NCBI RefSeq assembly: GCF_037975245.1
Contig: NC_092569.1
Span: 33,873,668 to 33,937,667, forward strand
Reading direction: 5' to 3'
DNA: 64,000 nt
Source: Apostichopus japonicus
Taxonomy: Eukaryota > Echinodermata > Holothuroidea > Aspidochirotida > Stichopodidae
Shown: positions 11,528 to 20,009 of the stretch, piece after piece
Layout of the letters: each line of letters starts with the position of its first letter
How positions within the stretch are numbered: position 1 is the stretch's first letter
The notes under the pieces: model-generated
The model's database searches: none
What the model was told of the DNA's origin: nothing
The model's input: only the letters and a program-made list of their open reading frames with translations
Position numbers and translations under genes: made by a program

Positions 11528-11791
11528 AATGATAATTTCACTTTTTCCAATAAATCAATTTATTCAATAAATACGGAAATGGTAATTTCATAATGGTGTC
11601 CTCTTGAAGTTAAAAGTGGCGTTTCATCACACACTGTAGCCAATATGCATCCCAGCCTACGCAGCCTATGCCATCTTGTAATTTAGACAAACGTTAGAGA
11701 AGAGGTTGGGTATGTTTTTACTAAGCGTTGCGCACCATGACTTGATAATTTCTACAAAACACAATCGATGTTAATTTAACTAATATCTTAC
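10165..11791 (-). other. Proposed intron 2 of TRIM-A
   Basis: It runs from GTAAGA at 11791 to AACAG at 10165. It holds plus-strand coding-like remnants (about 10829-11021, related to 55680-55868) and a (TA)n tract at 11464-11524. No further minus-strand exon was evident. Confidence 0.55.
11464..11524. repeat. (TA)n microsatellite
   Basis: About 30 TA repeats. It lies at the equivalent place in all four units, about 250-400 bp past the large exon. Confidence 0.95.
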
Positions 11792-14122
11792 CATATAGAA
11801 TGCTGTTAATTCGCCGCGAGGTGTGGCCACCGCTATGCCACCAAATCCCTCCTTTGGAGTAATAGGTGCCATCATGGTGACCTTTACGTCAACTGTAAAC
11901 TCGCTGATAAAGGTTCCTTTTTGGGTATACTGCATAACTACTTTGGGTACATCTTCATCCTCTTCATCGCTTTCTGATGAACCAATGGAAGGAAAAGACT
12001 TCTGACTTTCGTCACTGCCATCTTCGTCTATGTTGTCCATGTTTGAATCGGGAATATTAAGACTTAGCCTTTCCCATAACACGTACACTAAGCCTTGTTG
12101 ATCTGCGCATATTTTCATTGGTCTATCATCGTCGTGTCGGCTGTGATACTGATATAACTGTTCGCCGAGGTCATTAATCGCCACGGCTTTACGTTTTCCA
12201 TCACAAAGGAGAAGATTTCCATCTTTAGAAGATGAGAGCGAAACAGGATGCGCCATATCATCGACCTTAATTGGGATATTTGATATTTCCTCGGCTTGAA
12301 GGTTACACCGATAAAGTGACGTTGTGCCACAGATGCCAACAATTACTTCAAGTGCATCTAACCCTTGCGTGATACATGTAACCTCTGTTTGATTAGTACT
12401 TAGCTCAAAGGGACTGCGCTCGTCTTCCCCGTCATTATCTATATAATATAGGTCTGACGAGTTATTTATGATTGCCACGAGTGAGTCTTCAATAGTATGG
12501 TTCATCTTTGCAATAAGAACCTTTCCCTCTGTGTCCTCAAATGGAAGCTCAAGTGTGTCATAGTTACCAGTTGTTAAAGTGTCCTCTGTTTCTGTATTAA
12601 AAGTGTATACCTCCGCGTTCCCATCGGCAGCAATCGCCAACGTTAGAATATATTTGTCGGAGAAAGCTCTTAGATCAGTAATTGCTTCATCGATACTAGT
12701 AACATGCAATTGATGCCATTCTTCGTCGATGAATGGAGAACGATATAAACCTAGAAAAGAAGACATAGTTTCTTTCATTTCATCTTCGTCGAATTCGCTA
12801 TCCTTTTCTTCGCCGCTGGGGATACTGCCCTTTTCGGAATCTGTCTCACCTTCAGATTCATCGCTCGTACTGCATTCAACTTCAACATCAGATCCGCTGC
12901 TGGGGATACTGCCCTTTTCGGAATCTGTCTCACCTTCAGATTCGTCGTTCGCACTGCATTCAACTTCAACATCAGATCCGCTTTCGTAATCTGAATAGCA
13001 AAAACACTTTGCAAGGTCCTGCCTCATAGAACGTGAGTCATTACGTACCCCTGAACAAGCTGTGAGAAATTCAGGGGCTGTCGAAAGAACAGACCAATTG
13101 TCAGCAGTCTCGGTTAAAACACGAGATGTTTTACAAATATTTTCCACTTTACTTTGAACATTAGTTAGGTATTTGTTTGATTTTTCAATGAAGTGTTTGG
13201 AGAACATCTTTCTAGTGTGAATCTCAAACATAATAAAGTCCTTGCCAGTTTTGAAGATTTGGAGTTTTCTTTCTGCTTTCTGTTTAATCTTCAGTTTCTT
13301 TTCTTTCAGTCTTCTCAAAGCAGATTTCATTTCTTTCTTAATTTTGTCTTTGTGTGCTTCACTGTACTCGTTGACTGTGCTTTCTAGTTTAATGTAATCT
13401 TCCTCAAGTTCTTCAAAAGCTTTTGTTAACAGTGCATCATTGCTTATCCTTTGCCTTATTTTTTTTGTAGAGGATTGAAATTTTTCTTTCATTCTATCGG
13501 CCGCTGTTGAAATTTCTTCAAACTTGTGACCAGGATGATGTATTGGAGCGCACACGGGGCATATCAACTTATCGCATGTTTGACAGCTGATATGCAAAGG
13601 CATGTCCTTGTGAGTAGGACATTTTGGTGTTTTGGATAGAGAAGTCACGGTTTGAGCATTAAATGTTACTGTGCCTGCTTCAATATCTTTTAACGTTACA
13701 AGATGAGTATGAAGTCGTAACATTTTCATCGACTTATGGCATAACATACAATCATTGCAGAGGAAACCACCACAATCAGGACATATCGCCACGACCTGCT
13801 TGGTCGTCTCACACGAACTGCAAATTTGTTTCTTGTGCTTGTCTTTCAGAGTGATCTCCAATTTCCGGCTTTCCAATATAGCTTCCAAGAGAAAATCACC
13901 TTTAAATCCATCGGCTCCACTTTCTGGTACATCTGTCTGTTGTCGACATGTAGGGCAATTGAAAATGGTATCCCTGGTAGCAATCCTATTGACAACTTGA
14001 GACAAACATTTTTTACAGAAGCGGTGAAGGCATGGTAACATTTTAGGCTCTTCCAAAGTATCAAGGCAAATGGAACAAAGTAAGATTTCCTCATCTAAGT
14101 TCGACGGGTTTGCCGTTGCCAT
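11780..14122 (-). CDS. TRIM-like RING/B-box protein A (large exon)
   Basis: Probable cytosolic E3 ubiquitin ligase of the TRIM type. The start has a near-ideal Kozak context (CACCATGG). Domains by residue: RING C3HC4 at 16-59 (C16, C19, C31, H33, C36, C39, C56, C59); B-box 1 at 101-140 (C101, C104, C114, C117, C122, C125); B-box 2 at 168-199 (C168, H171, C180, C183, C188, C191, H196, H199); charged coiled coil at about 205-300; Ser/Glu/Asp-rich linker at about 376-455 with two tandem 28-residue repeats (G382-S409 and G410-G437); and a C-terminal region of about 300 residues with beta-propeller-like phrases (LLLCDGKRKAVAINDLGEQL). The 780 codons end in TAG, but ATG|GTAAGA at 11792/11791 is a strong donor. 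The native protein is probably 777 residues plus a 41-residue tail. The propeller assignment (NHL or WD-like) is inferred. Substrates are unknown. Confidence 0.9.
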   Translation of the reverse strand: MATANPSNLDEEILLCSICLDTLEEPKMLPCLHRFCKKCLSQVVNRIATRDTIFNCPTCRQQTDVPESGADGFKGDFLLEAILESRKLEITLKDKHKKQICSSCETTKQVVAICPDCGGFLCNDCMLCHKSMKMLRLHTHLVTLKDIEAGTVTFNAQTVTSLSKTPKCPTHKDMPLHISCQTCDKLICPVCAPIHHPGHKFEEISTAADRMKEKFQSSTKKIRQRISNDALLTKAFEELEEDYIKLESTVNEYSEAHKDKIKKEMKSALRRLKEKKLKIKQKAERKLQIFKTGKDFIMFEIHTRKMFSKHFIEKSNKYLTNVQSKVENICKTSRVLTETADNWSVLSTAPEFLTACSGVRNDSRSMRQDLAKCFCYSDYESGSDVEVECSANDESEGETDSEKGSIPSSGSDVEVECSTSDESEGETDSEKGSIPSGEEKDSEFDEDEMKETMSSFLGLYRSPFIDEEWHQLHVTSIDEAITDLRAFSDKYILTLAIAADGNAEVYTFNTETEDTLTTGNYDTLELPFEDTEGKVLIAKMNHTIEDSLVAIINNSSDLYYIDNDGEDERSPFELSTNQTEVTCITQGLDALEVIVGICGTTSLYRCNLQAEEISNIPIKVDDMAHPVSLSSSKDGNLLLCDGKRKAVAINDLGEQLYQYHSRHDDDRPMKICADQQGLVYVLWERLSLNIPDSNMDNIDEDGSDESQKSFPSIGSSESDEEDEDVPKVVMQYTQKGTFISEFTVDVKVTMMAPITPKEGFGGIAVATPRGELTAFYMVRY
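12812..12979 (-). repeat. In-frame 84-bp duplication in the TRIM-A acidic linker
   Basis: Two tandem 84-bp copies encode GSDVEVEC...DESEGETD...KGSIPS. The other three genes have a single, often shorter copy. Confidence 0.85.
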
Positions 14123-14158
14123 GGTGAATTTCGATATATATTCTCCTTGAGGTTGACC

Positions 14159-14248
14159 TGAGTGGTGAGTGAAAAGTTACATCTGAGAGTTTATTTGCAG
14201 TATTAGGTATGTGGTAAATTAGACGCCTGTACAAAGAGGTTTACTTAC
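14159..14248 (-). other. 5'-UTR intron of TRIM-A
   Basis: It has a GTAAGT donor at 14248 and a CTCACCACTCAG acceptor ending at 14159, 36 nt before the ATG. The equivalents in B, C and D are 92, 91 and 91 nt. Exon 1 is non-coding. Confidence 0.65.
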
Positions 14249-14475
14249 AGAAATTATTATTCCTTCAAAACCACAATGGTTGTCACATTTTGATGCTGGA
14301 AACATCATTATATGTTGCGACAACGTTTACTTGTTTAGGTTCTTTCGAGAAATGTGGAAAAGGTTACTTAATCAATAGCGTAATATTACAGGGATTTTTA
14401 TTATTTATCTCGTTTTCATTACTTTTTCACCTAGCTATTTATCCGGTAGTTTTAAAATAAAAGTACGTCTTCGCA

Positions 14476-14832
14476 TTGAGAAAGAATATCGCTTTCTTTG
14501 CTATTTTATTCTTAAGATTACTCTTTGACACAATCAACATCTTGAGATTGAAAGTAACAATAAAAAACAATAAAAATAAAAGTCACGAAAGTCACGAAAC
14601 ATTTGCATCAATTTTACACAGTGGGTCAACATTCCAATCAAATGTTGAGGCGATTATTGATACGTCGAAAACATCAACAACAAAATTAGATTATATGACC
14701 CATTCCTATTTAGAGTTTTCAAGGCAATTACATTTGGCAGCTGAAGCAAAACAACAAGCCATTCACCATCAATTGGTCGATCGCCAGCCTACAGCAACGA
14801 ATCGAAGCGGTGCAACCTTTGCCTCGGAGTAA
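14476..14832 (+). other. Divergent open frame upstream of TRIM-A, doubtful
   Basis: 118 codons on the opposite strand over the proposed promoter and exon 1. It starts with a hydrophobic stretch (NIAFFAILFLRLLFDTINIL). It is kept as 113 codons in unit C but diverges after the LDYM codons in B and is broken in D. No family recognised. It may simply be conserved non-coding DNA. Confidence 0.2.
14601..14620 (-). promoter_or_regulatory. Octamer motif in the TRIM-A upstream region
   Basis: On the minus strand an ATGCAAAT octamer (14601-14608) lies next to AAAATTG. In the other units this is part of TATAAAATTGATGCAAAT; here the TATA is changed to GTAAAA. The motif is conserved in all four units about 480 nt before the ATG, so it may be core promoter. 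Function is inferred from the motif. Confidence 0.35.
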
Positions 14833-17313
14833 GAGTCCCCATAGGTTAGACTTATTCTGACATGCCTAGAGAGTAAGTGTTTATGTCGGAGGACTAGTCC
14901 TCATAGGTTAGACAGAGGACTAGCCCCCCCCCCCCCCCCTCCATAGGTTAGACTTATTCTGGCATGCCCATAGAGTGTATGTGTTGTGCTTTGTTGTGAA
15001 TGCTGTCATGGTAGTTACAAGAGAGCAATACAATAGAACCCGGCTGTTCGATTATCAATTATTAGTTTGTGGTGAACTTGCTACACTGCTGTTATCATAG
15101 CCTACATGTCCGTTCAAAGAAAGGTCAAAATAATTGACGAAAAATGTTGTTAGTTAACTATAGTTTTAGTTCAGTTCACTAAAACGAAGCAGTCACGATG
15201 AAACTAAAGGTGGGCGTTGTCAGACATTTGGATTTGAGAGGGAGAGGCGCACAGAACAATATTTGATGGTCGTATGCTGAGGGTAGTTCAAGCTGGAGCC
15301 AGGGGCGACAGTGAGAGAGTGGACGCGGGACGAGGGGCACGAGGCGCAAGGCCATACGGGCGTAGGGTCTCTCTAATGGGGGTCCAATGAGGTAAGTCCC
15401 CGTAGGCTCTAAAGTTTCATCGTTTTTCAGAAAAGTATACACAGAGAACTAAGATGATCATAATTGTATGCTAAATGTTGAAAGCCATCTGGGCATCATG
15501 TATTTGACATTTAGATCAAGAAACATTTGATAAGCATCAATGTGTTAGGTATGTTAGGTAAGCATCACAATTTTGCCCGCGTATGATATTCTATGTTTAC
15601 TATACACTAACAAAACCAGCAGTATGAATACCCCATTGCACACATATATCATTCCCTATGAATTAATCCTTTCTATTGTAAAGAATATAACTTAAAAGGA
15701 TCTGTGTTTTTAAGTTGTTTAATTTACTGTACCTACAGATTTTTCAACTTAACTTCCTGTTCAAGATGACGCTTGCTACAGTTCCTGATATGGATTGTCG
15801 GTTGTACTTCCTTGTCTGGTTGTAATGATACAGTACCTTTTTAGATTCCAATGCAGTCATTAAACTTTAAACTGTCGTTTTCAATCGTGTGATAGACCTA
15901 TCTGTAGCCTTTGAACCCACATTAACATTATCGCACTTCACAAAAACTGAAAGAACTTTCCAGAGTACTCATAGTATAGATAGGCATCAATATGTTAGGT
16001 ATGCGTTGCCTTTGCTATTCTATGTTTACTATACACTAATGACACCAGCAGTAGGACTACCGTATAACACGTAATGTACAAACACACTCAATAGAGTACA
16101 CAAAGTGACAAAATATGAATATATTTACTGATTGAAGTTTAGTTCTCTTCGATGTTTGAAGGGTACAAAATGAACCTTCGATAGTTAATGTGGCAGCTGC
16201 AGAGTCATCGTTCGATATCCAACAAGCCAGTAAGGATTTTTTTTTTTATGCTAATACCTCTCTAAACTGTACTCCAATATCACGCTCTCAAAGCACTGGT
16301 ATTGACTGTACACCTGGTTCCTATCCTTGAGCTGATTTAAACATGATATTTGTACTGCTCGTACTGACAATACGAGTGCTCTGAAGCGGAACATGACACT
16401 ATTCAGCTTAGAAACAATTGTCCCAACTGGGTGTAGTCACAAGTCTGGTTTTCTCATGCAACTATATTTTGCGAATCCTGTGGACTATTTGGCACCTTCC
16501 AATCGAATGGGGCAGCGTTGGTGGGTGGGGGATGTCCAGATGATTTTTAGCTAAGATTCTGTCATCTGTGGGGCTAGTTTTCAGTTCGCAGTGCTCTTCA
16601 GCCGTGACGTTTTGGTTTCGCTGGGTGGGTGGGTTTACAAGATTTACTGATTTAATTGGTGTAAGCTGTGTGCAGGGGATTGGTTAGTTTGCTGTTTTGT
16701 GTTTGTTCTCTGTAGGTATTGTTTTTTTCTAAGGTCAGGGCAGGGCGGACGTCACATGGTACCCAGAATGACGTCATACTACAAAACATTCGTCACTATC
16801 ATCAATATTTGGATTTCCGGAATATGTTAATCAGACTAGGCTATGAACGACGTAGGTATCACCTCGAAGGAGAATTTATATCATGTGGATTTTCTAGAAC
16901 AGAATTCCACAAGGAATAAGAATATCGTGGGTAAAAAGCCCGAATCCTGAACGCAACCCCCGAAAAGGATTGTTCTTTCTTGAGGTGTGCTATTTTTTAA
17001 GGAAAAAATACCACAGGTTACATTTACATACAAAAAGGATAAAATGTGGTTTTAATAGACCATAGTTTCATAACGAATAAGAATATTTTGGGTAAAATGC
17101 CCAAATTCTGAACGCACCCCCGAAATTTTTTTTTTTTCTCGGGGCAGTCCCTTTGTTAAAAAATATACCATCAGTTACATTTACACACAAAGAAGATAAA
17201 AAAATCTTTATTAACCTCAAACTTTAAACCCAGCTTATATATTGGATGTGGTAACACTGTGGTGGTGGGGAGTACTGGGAAGTCTCTAAAGGCCCCCCCC
17301 CCCCTATTTAACC
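14833..17313. other. Spacer between units A and B
   Basis: Contains a C-run at 14926-14939, a GC-richer patch at 15280-15400 with GAGGGGCACGAGGCGCAAGG, one copy of the 46-bp minisatellite motif near 16553, and from about 16914 two copies of a 161-bp repeat. No gene is supported. Confidence 0.5.
16914..17235. repeat. 161-bp tandem repeat, 2 copies
   Basis: Copies start at GAATAAGAATAT at 16914 and 17075. Each contains TGGGTAAAA.GCCC, CGCACCCCCGAAA and TTACATTTACA. The counterpart in unit D starts at about 48941. Confidence 0.7.
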
Positions 17314-17859
17314 CTAAACGCACTGGCGGAGCATTATGAATTTTTTTGCAAAGGTTTTTAACCGTTTAAGATATAAACTACATTCTTTCATGACTTTACC
17401 CCACGTCTTGTGCACATTATGACACCACTTTTGTCCATATAGGGCCCCCTTTGGGTGAGTTGTGTACCAATTTGTGATGACGTCACAGAAATATTTTCGA
17501 TTTTTACATTGACTTGTGTACAAAAATTTTAGTTTAAATAGGATACAAATACTCTGGGACAAATTTAAAAGTCTGTTTGCTTTGACGTACATAACAATTA
17601 TGCTCACTTCATCTCCTGAATCGCTATCATTACTGTCGCCTAGAAAGTCATCACAATCATTATCTAGAAACAGTTTTTGCACATCGAAGTCTTCCATAAC
17701 CTTCTCGGGCCATCCCAGCTCTAGTGATTCTCTCCATCCATTGTCGACAATGTTTCCAGCTTCATAACTACTTACGATCGCTGAGCGCCATTCTCTAGCA
17801 ATGAAGTTTGATCTAATAAGGATAATATAGATTTGGAATGAGCTAATGTATATGGTCAC
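17314..17859 (-). CDS. Unrecognised protein, possibly two exons
   Basis: The 181-codon frame has two conserved parts. The first contains EWRSAIVSSYEAGNIVDNGW and ELGWPEKVMEDFDVQK and ends in an acidic DSNDSDSGDE stretch. The second contains KYFCDVITNW and GALYGQKWCHNVHKTWGKVM. Both parts recur in unit D, where a stop follows the acidic stretch. A possible donor (GAA|GTGAGC at 17607) follows the acidic stretch, and a possible acceptor (GTACACAAG at 17513) precedes the second part, but their phases do not match, so an unspliced frame or other exons are possible. I do not recognise a family. It lies only between A and B and between C and D. Confidence 0.4.
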   Translation of the reverse strand: MTIYISSFQIYIILIRSNFIAREWRSAIVSSYEAGNIVDNGWRESLELGWPEKVMEDFDVQKLFLDNDCDDFLGDSNDSDSGDEVSIIVMYVKANRLLNLSQSICILFKLKFLYTSQCKNRKYFCDVITNWYTTHPKGALYGQKWCHNVHKTWGKVMKECSLYLKRLKTFAKKFIMLRQCV

Positions 17860-18217
17860 AACTTCGACAGAGATGACCTCTTTCTGTTATGATACTGTAG
17901 AGCATTACCCCCTGTTACTGTAATGCATTCATGTTTGTTATAAAGTTGATACTAAGTGGCGCCTATTCGAACTATGTTTAGATCCCACGATGCAATATTA
18001 CACGTTTTACTAGTTGCCATGATCACCGGAATTGCCAACCTTTTCATGAGCTGGTATGCTTCTAGAGTTGTAGCCATATGCCAGTAGACATGTCGATTTA
18101 TCGTGTATTATCTGACCTGAGGAACCAATGAGGTCGTCTCTTTAGAATGTTAGCAAAGGCTTTAGCATGTCTTTAGCTCTATAAGTCATCCCATTAGTTT
18201 GTGCAGATTACATCTGA

Positions 18218-18422
18218 CCAGATATAGCGGATAGGCTGGGTGATCACATACCATATATAGTGGCTAGGCTGGGTGATCACATATAGTCTCTGACCAGATA
18301 TAGTGGATAGGCTAGGTGATCACTTATATTCTCTGACCAGATATAGTGGATAGGCTAGGTGCTCAATTATAGTCTTTGACCAGATAAAGTGGATAGGCTA
18401 GGTGATCAGATATAGTCTCTGC
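18218..18422. repeat. 43-bp minisatellite, 5 copies
   Basis: Five copies of GACCAGATATAGTGGATAGG plus about 23 bp, the longest array of this repeat in the window. Confidence 0.8.
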
Positions 18423-18559
18423 TTTGCAGCCTATTGTTCGACACAAGGGAGTCAGTTAGTTGACAAGGCAACCTCTAGTCTAAGTCAGTACTTGTGCATT
18501 CTTGAGGTAGTCAGAGTAAATGTTTCTTCTGGAACTAGGGCAACCAGCACCTAGTTATT

Positions 18560-18830
18560 GTATGAGTATCCTCTCTCGCGGGGTTACCCATGGTGGGGTA
18601 CCCCAGGGTGACCGGAATTCCATGACTGTGGGAGGGGTCAATACTTGTCCGTGTATGAGGGGTAAGGGTGTGTCATTGTGTGTGCATCCAATTATGTGTC
18701 AAAAACTCCTCCTAAACGGCTAGGCCAATTTTCTTCAAACTTGGTGGGTAGGTACTCCAGGGTAAACACTTGTGTCTTGCAGACGAATGTTAGAGGTTAA
18801 AGGTCAAATTTAGTTAAACTCGAATGAAGA
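18560..18830. repeat. GT/G-rich dispersed-repeat-like block
   Basis: Counterpart of 5270-5560, with AACTCCTCCTAAACGGCTAG then CTTGGTGGGTA. No gene. Confidence 0.4.
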
Positions 18831-18949
18831 TCTTAATCCACTGAAATTTGTCCTTTGTTAGTACTCAATGGTCAGCTGTAAGTTAAGATATGTGCACATA
18901 TTCTTGTAATCGTCGTGATCTTTAACTATGCAGTATTCTTCTCATATAG

Positions 18950-20009
18950 CACTATGGAGAAACAACGAGTTTTCTACGAGGAATAAGCGGAATTCTGATT
19001 CAGCTATAAGGGAACATTTTAATGAATTTTCAATGCCACTGAAGGTTTACGGTTAGTAAAGGATTTCAGATTGTCAGGGTTCGGCGAGAGAGAGGTGCTG
19101 TATAATCAATAGGAGAACAGGACTGACTGGTTGTTGCGAATGCGGTAGACTTTAACAAACAACTATACAATTTTTTTTAAATGAGGTTGTTTTTTTTTAA
19201 AGTCGAATGAAACACTACGAAAGGCGAATGACACACTACGACAATGAATTATGTCTGCGCTCCTCGCAGGTGCCTCGTGTTCCTTTACCAGCAACCTGAA
19301 TATGCGAGATCGTAAGGATGTCTTTGAACCATATGACGAGGAATGTTCTCACGTGGTCTACCTCATATAACCTGACGGATCTATGGAACCATTTGCTGTT
19401 TACTGAAACAACAATACAGATGAAGGAGGCTGGTTGGCTGGTATACATTACTTTATTATAACATCTGATCTCTGTGTGATCGTCATTAGACTATGTGAAT
19501 TCAAAGTATTTCGGAGACTTTGAGAACCGAATAGATTCATTTGTTATTTGCTAATTACATCAAAACAAATTTGTATAAAAAATGATGGCTAAATTTTGCA
19601 TATAAAACGGTATTTGTATTGTTCCAGAATAGAGAGTTAGATAATAGTCAATCGTGGGCAAATTCAACAAGGATTGTACTGCTACGTGACTCTAAATAAA
19701 GATAGAAACACGAAGAAATTCAAGTGCATGAAAATGTTTTACAAACAAATTAAGTGAATGATGATTTGCAAAAGAAATGCAAGTTATGATTTTCATAATC
19801 CTCAATGCCTAGAAGAAAGTTGGCGTGATAGTTACAAATCTCTGTTTTCAATATTGTGTATTTTCATGACAGGTTGCGATGGTTTGCCAACCAATCGAGG
19901 AATGGCTTTCTCAGCAAAAGGTCATGGCAATGACCGTTCGACATCTCTCTGCGCTAATTATTATAACAACGGCTGGTGGTTCAAGACTTTTCTCACAGCT
20001 TTCTCATAG
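18950..20009 (+). pseudogene. Fibrinogen-related (FReD) pseudogene, unit B
   Basis: The upstream exon remnant (18950-19044) is 95 nt, one base short of the 96 in the other units, so it is frameshifted. The domain start (from 19270) has in-frame stops where the family has Q and C (VYLI*PDGSMEPFAVY*) plus a small deletion at the CKD position. The domain end from 19873 still reads GCDGLPTNRGMAFSAK, then SLCANYYNNGWWFKTF, before a deletion of about 130 bp removes the C-terminus. No LINE fragment is present in its intron, unlike in A and C. Confidence 0.8.

Noticed and set aside
11780-11791. MVRY as the genuine C-terminus of TRIM-A
   Set aside because: The last codons coincide with a GTAAGA donor and a compatible conserved exon exists downstream. 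Kept only as a fallback for B.
12729-14038. Several plus-strand open frames inside the TRIM-A large exon, with counterparts in B, C and D
   Set aside because: They are antisense shadows of a conserved coding exon; the minus-strand frame carries all the domain motifs.
15179-15442. 87-codon frame on the minus strand (also 47118-47360)
   Set aside because: A GC-rich repeat patch gives a Pro/Leu/Arg-rich frame; it is not kept in unit B, where the patch differs.
18218-18422. Regularly spaced 43-bp repeats as a CRISPR-like array
   Set aside because: The units are contiguous with no unique spacers, and the DNA is eukaryotic; it is a minisatellite.
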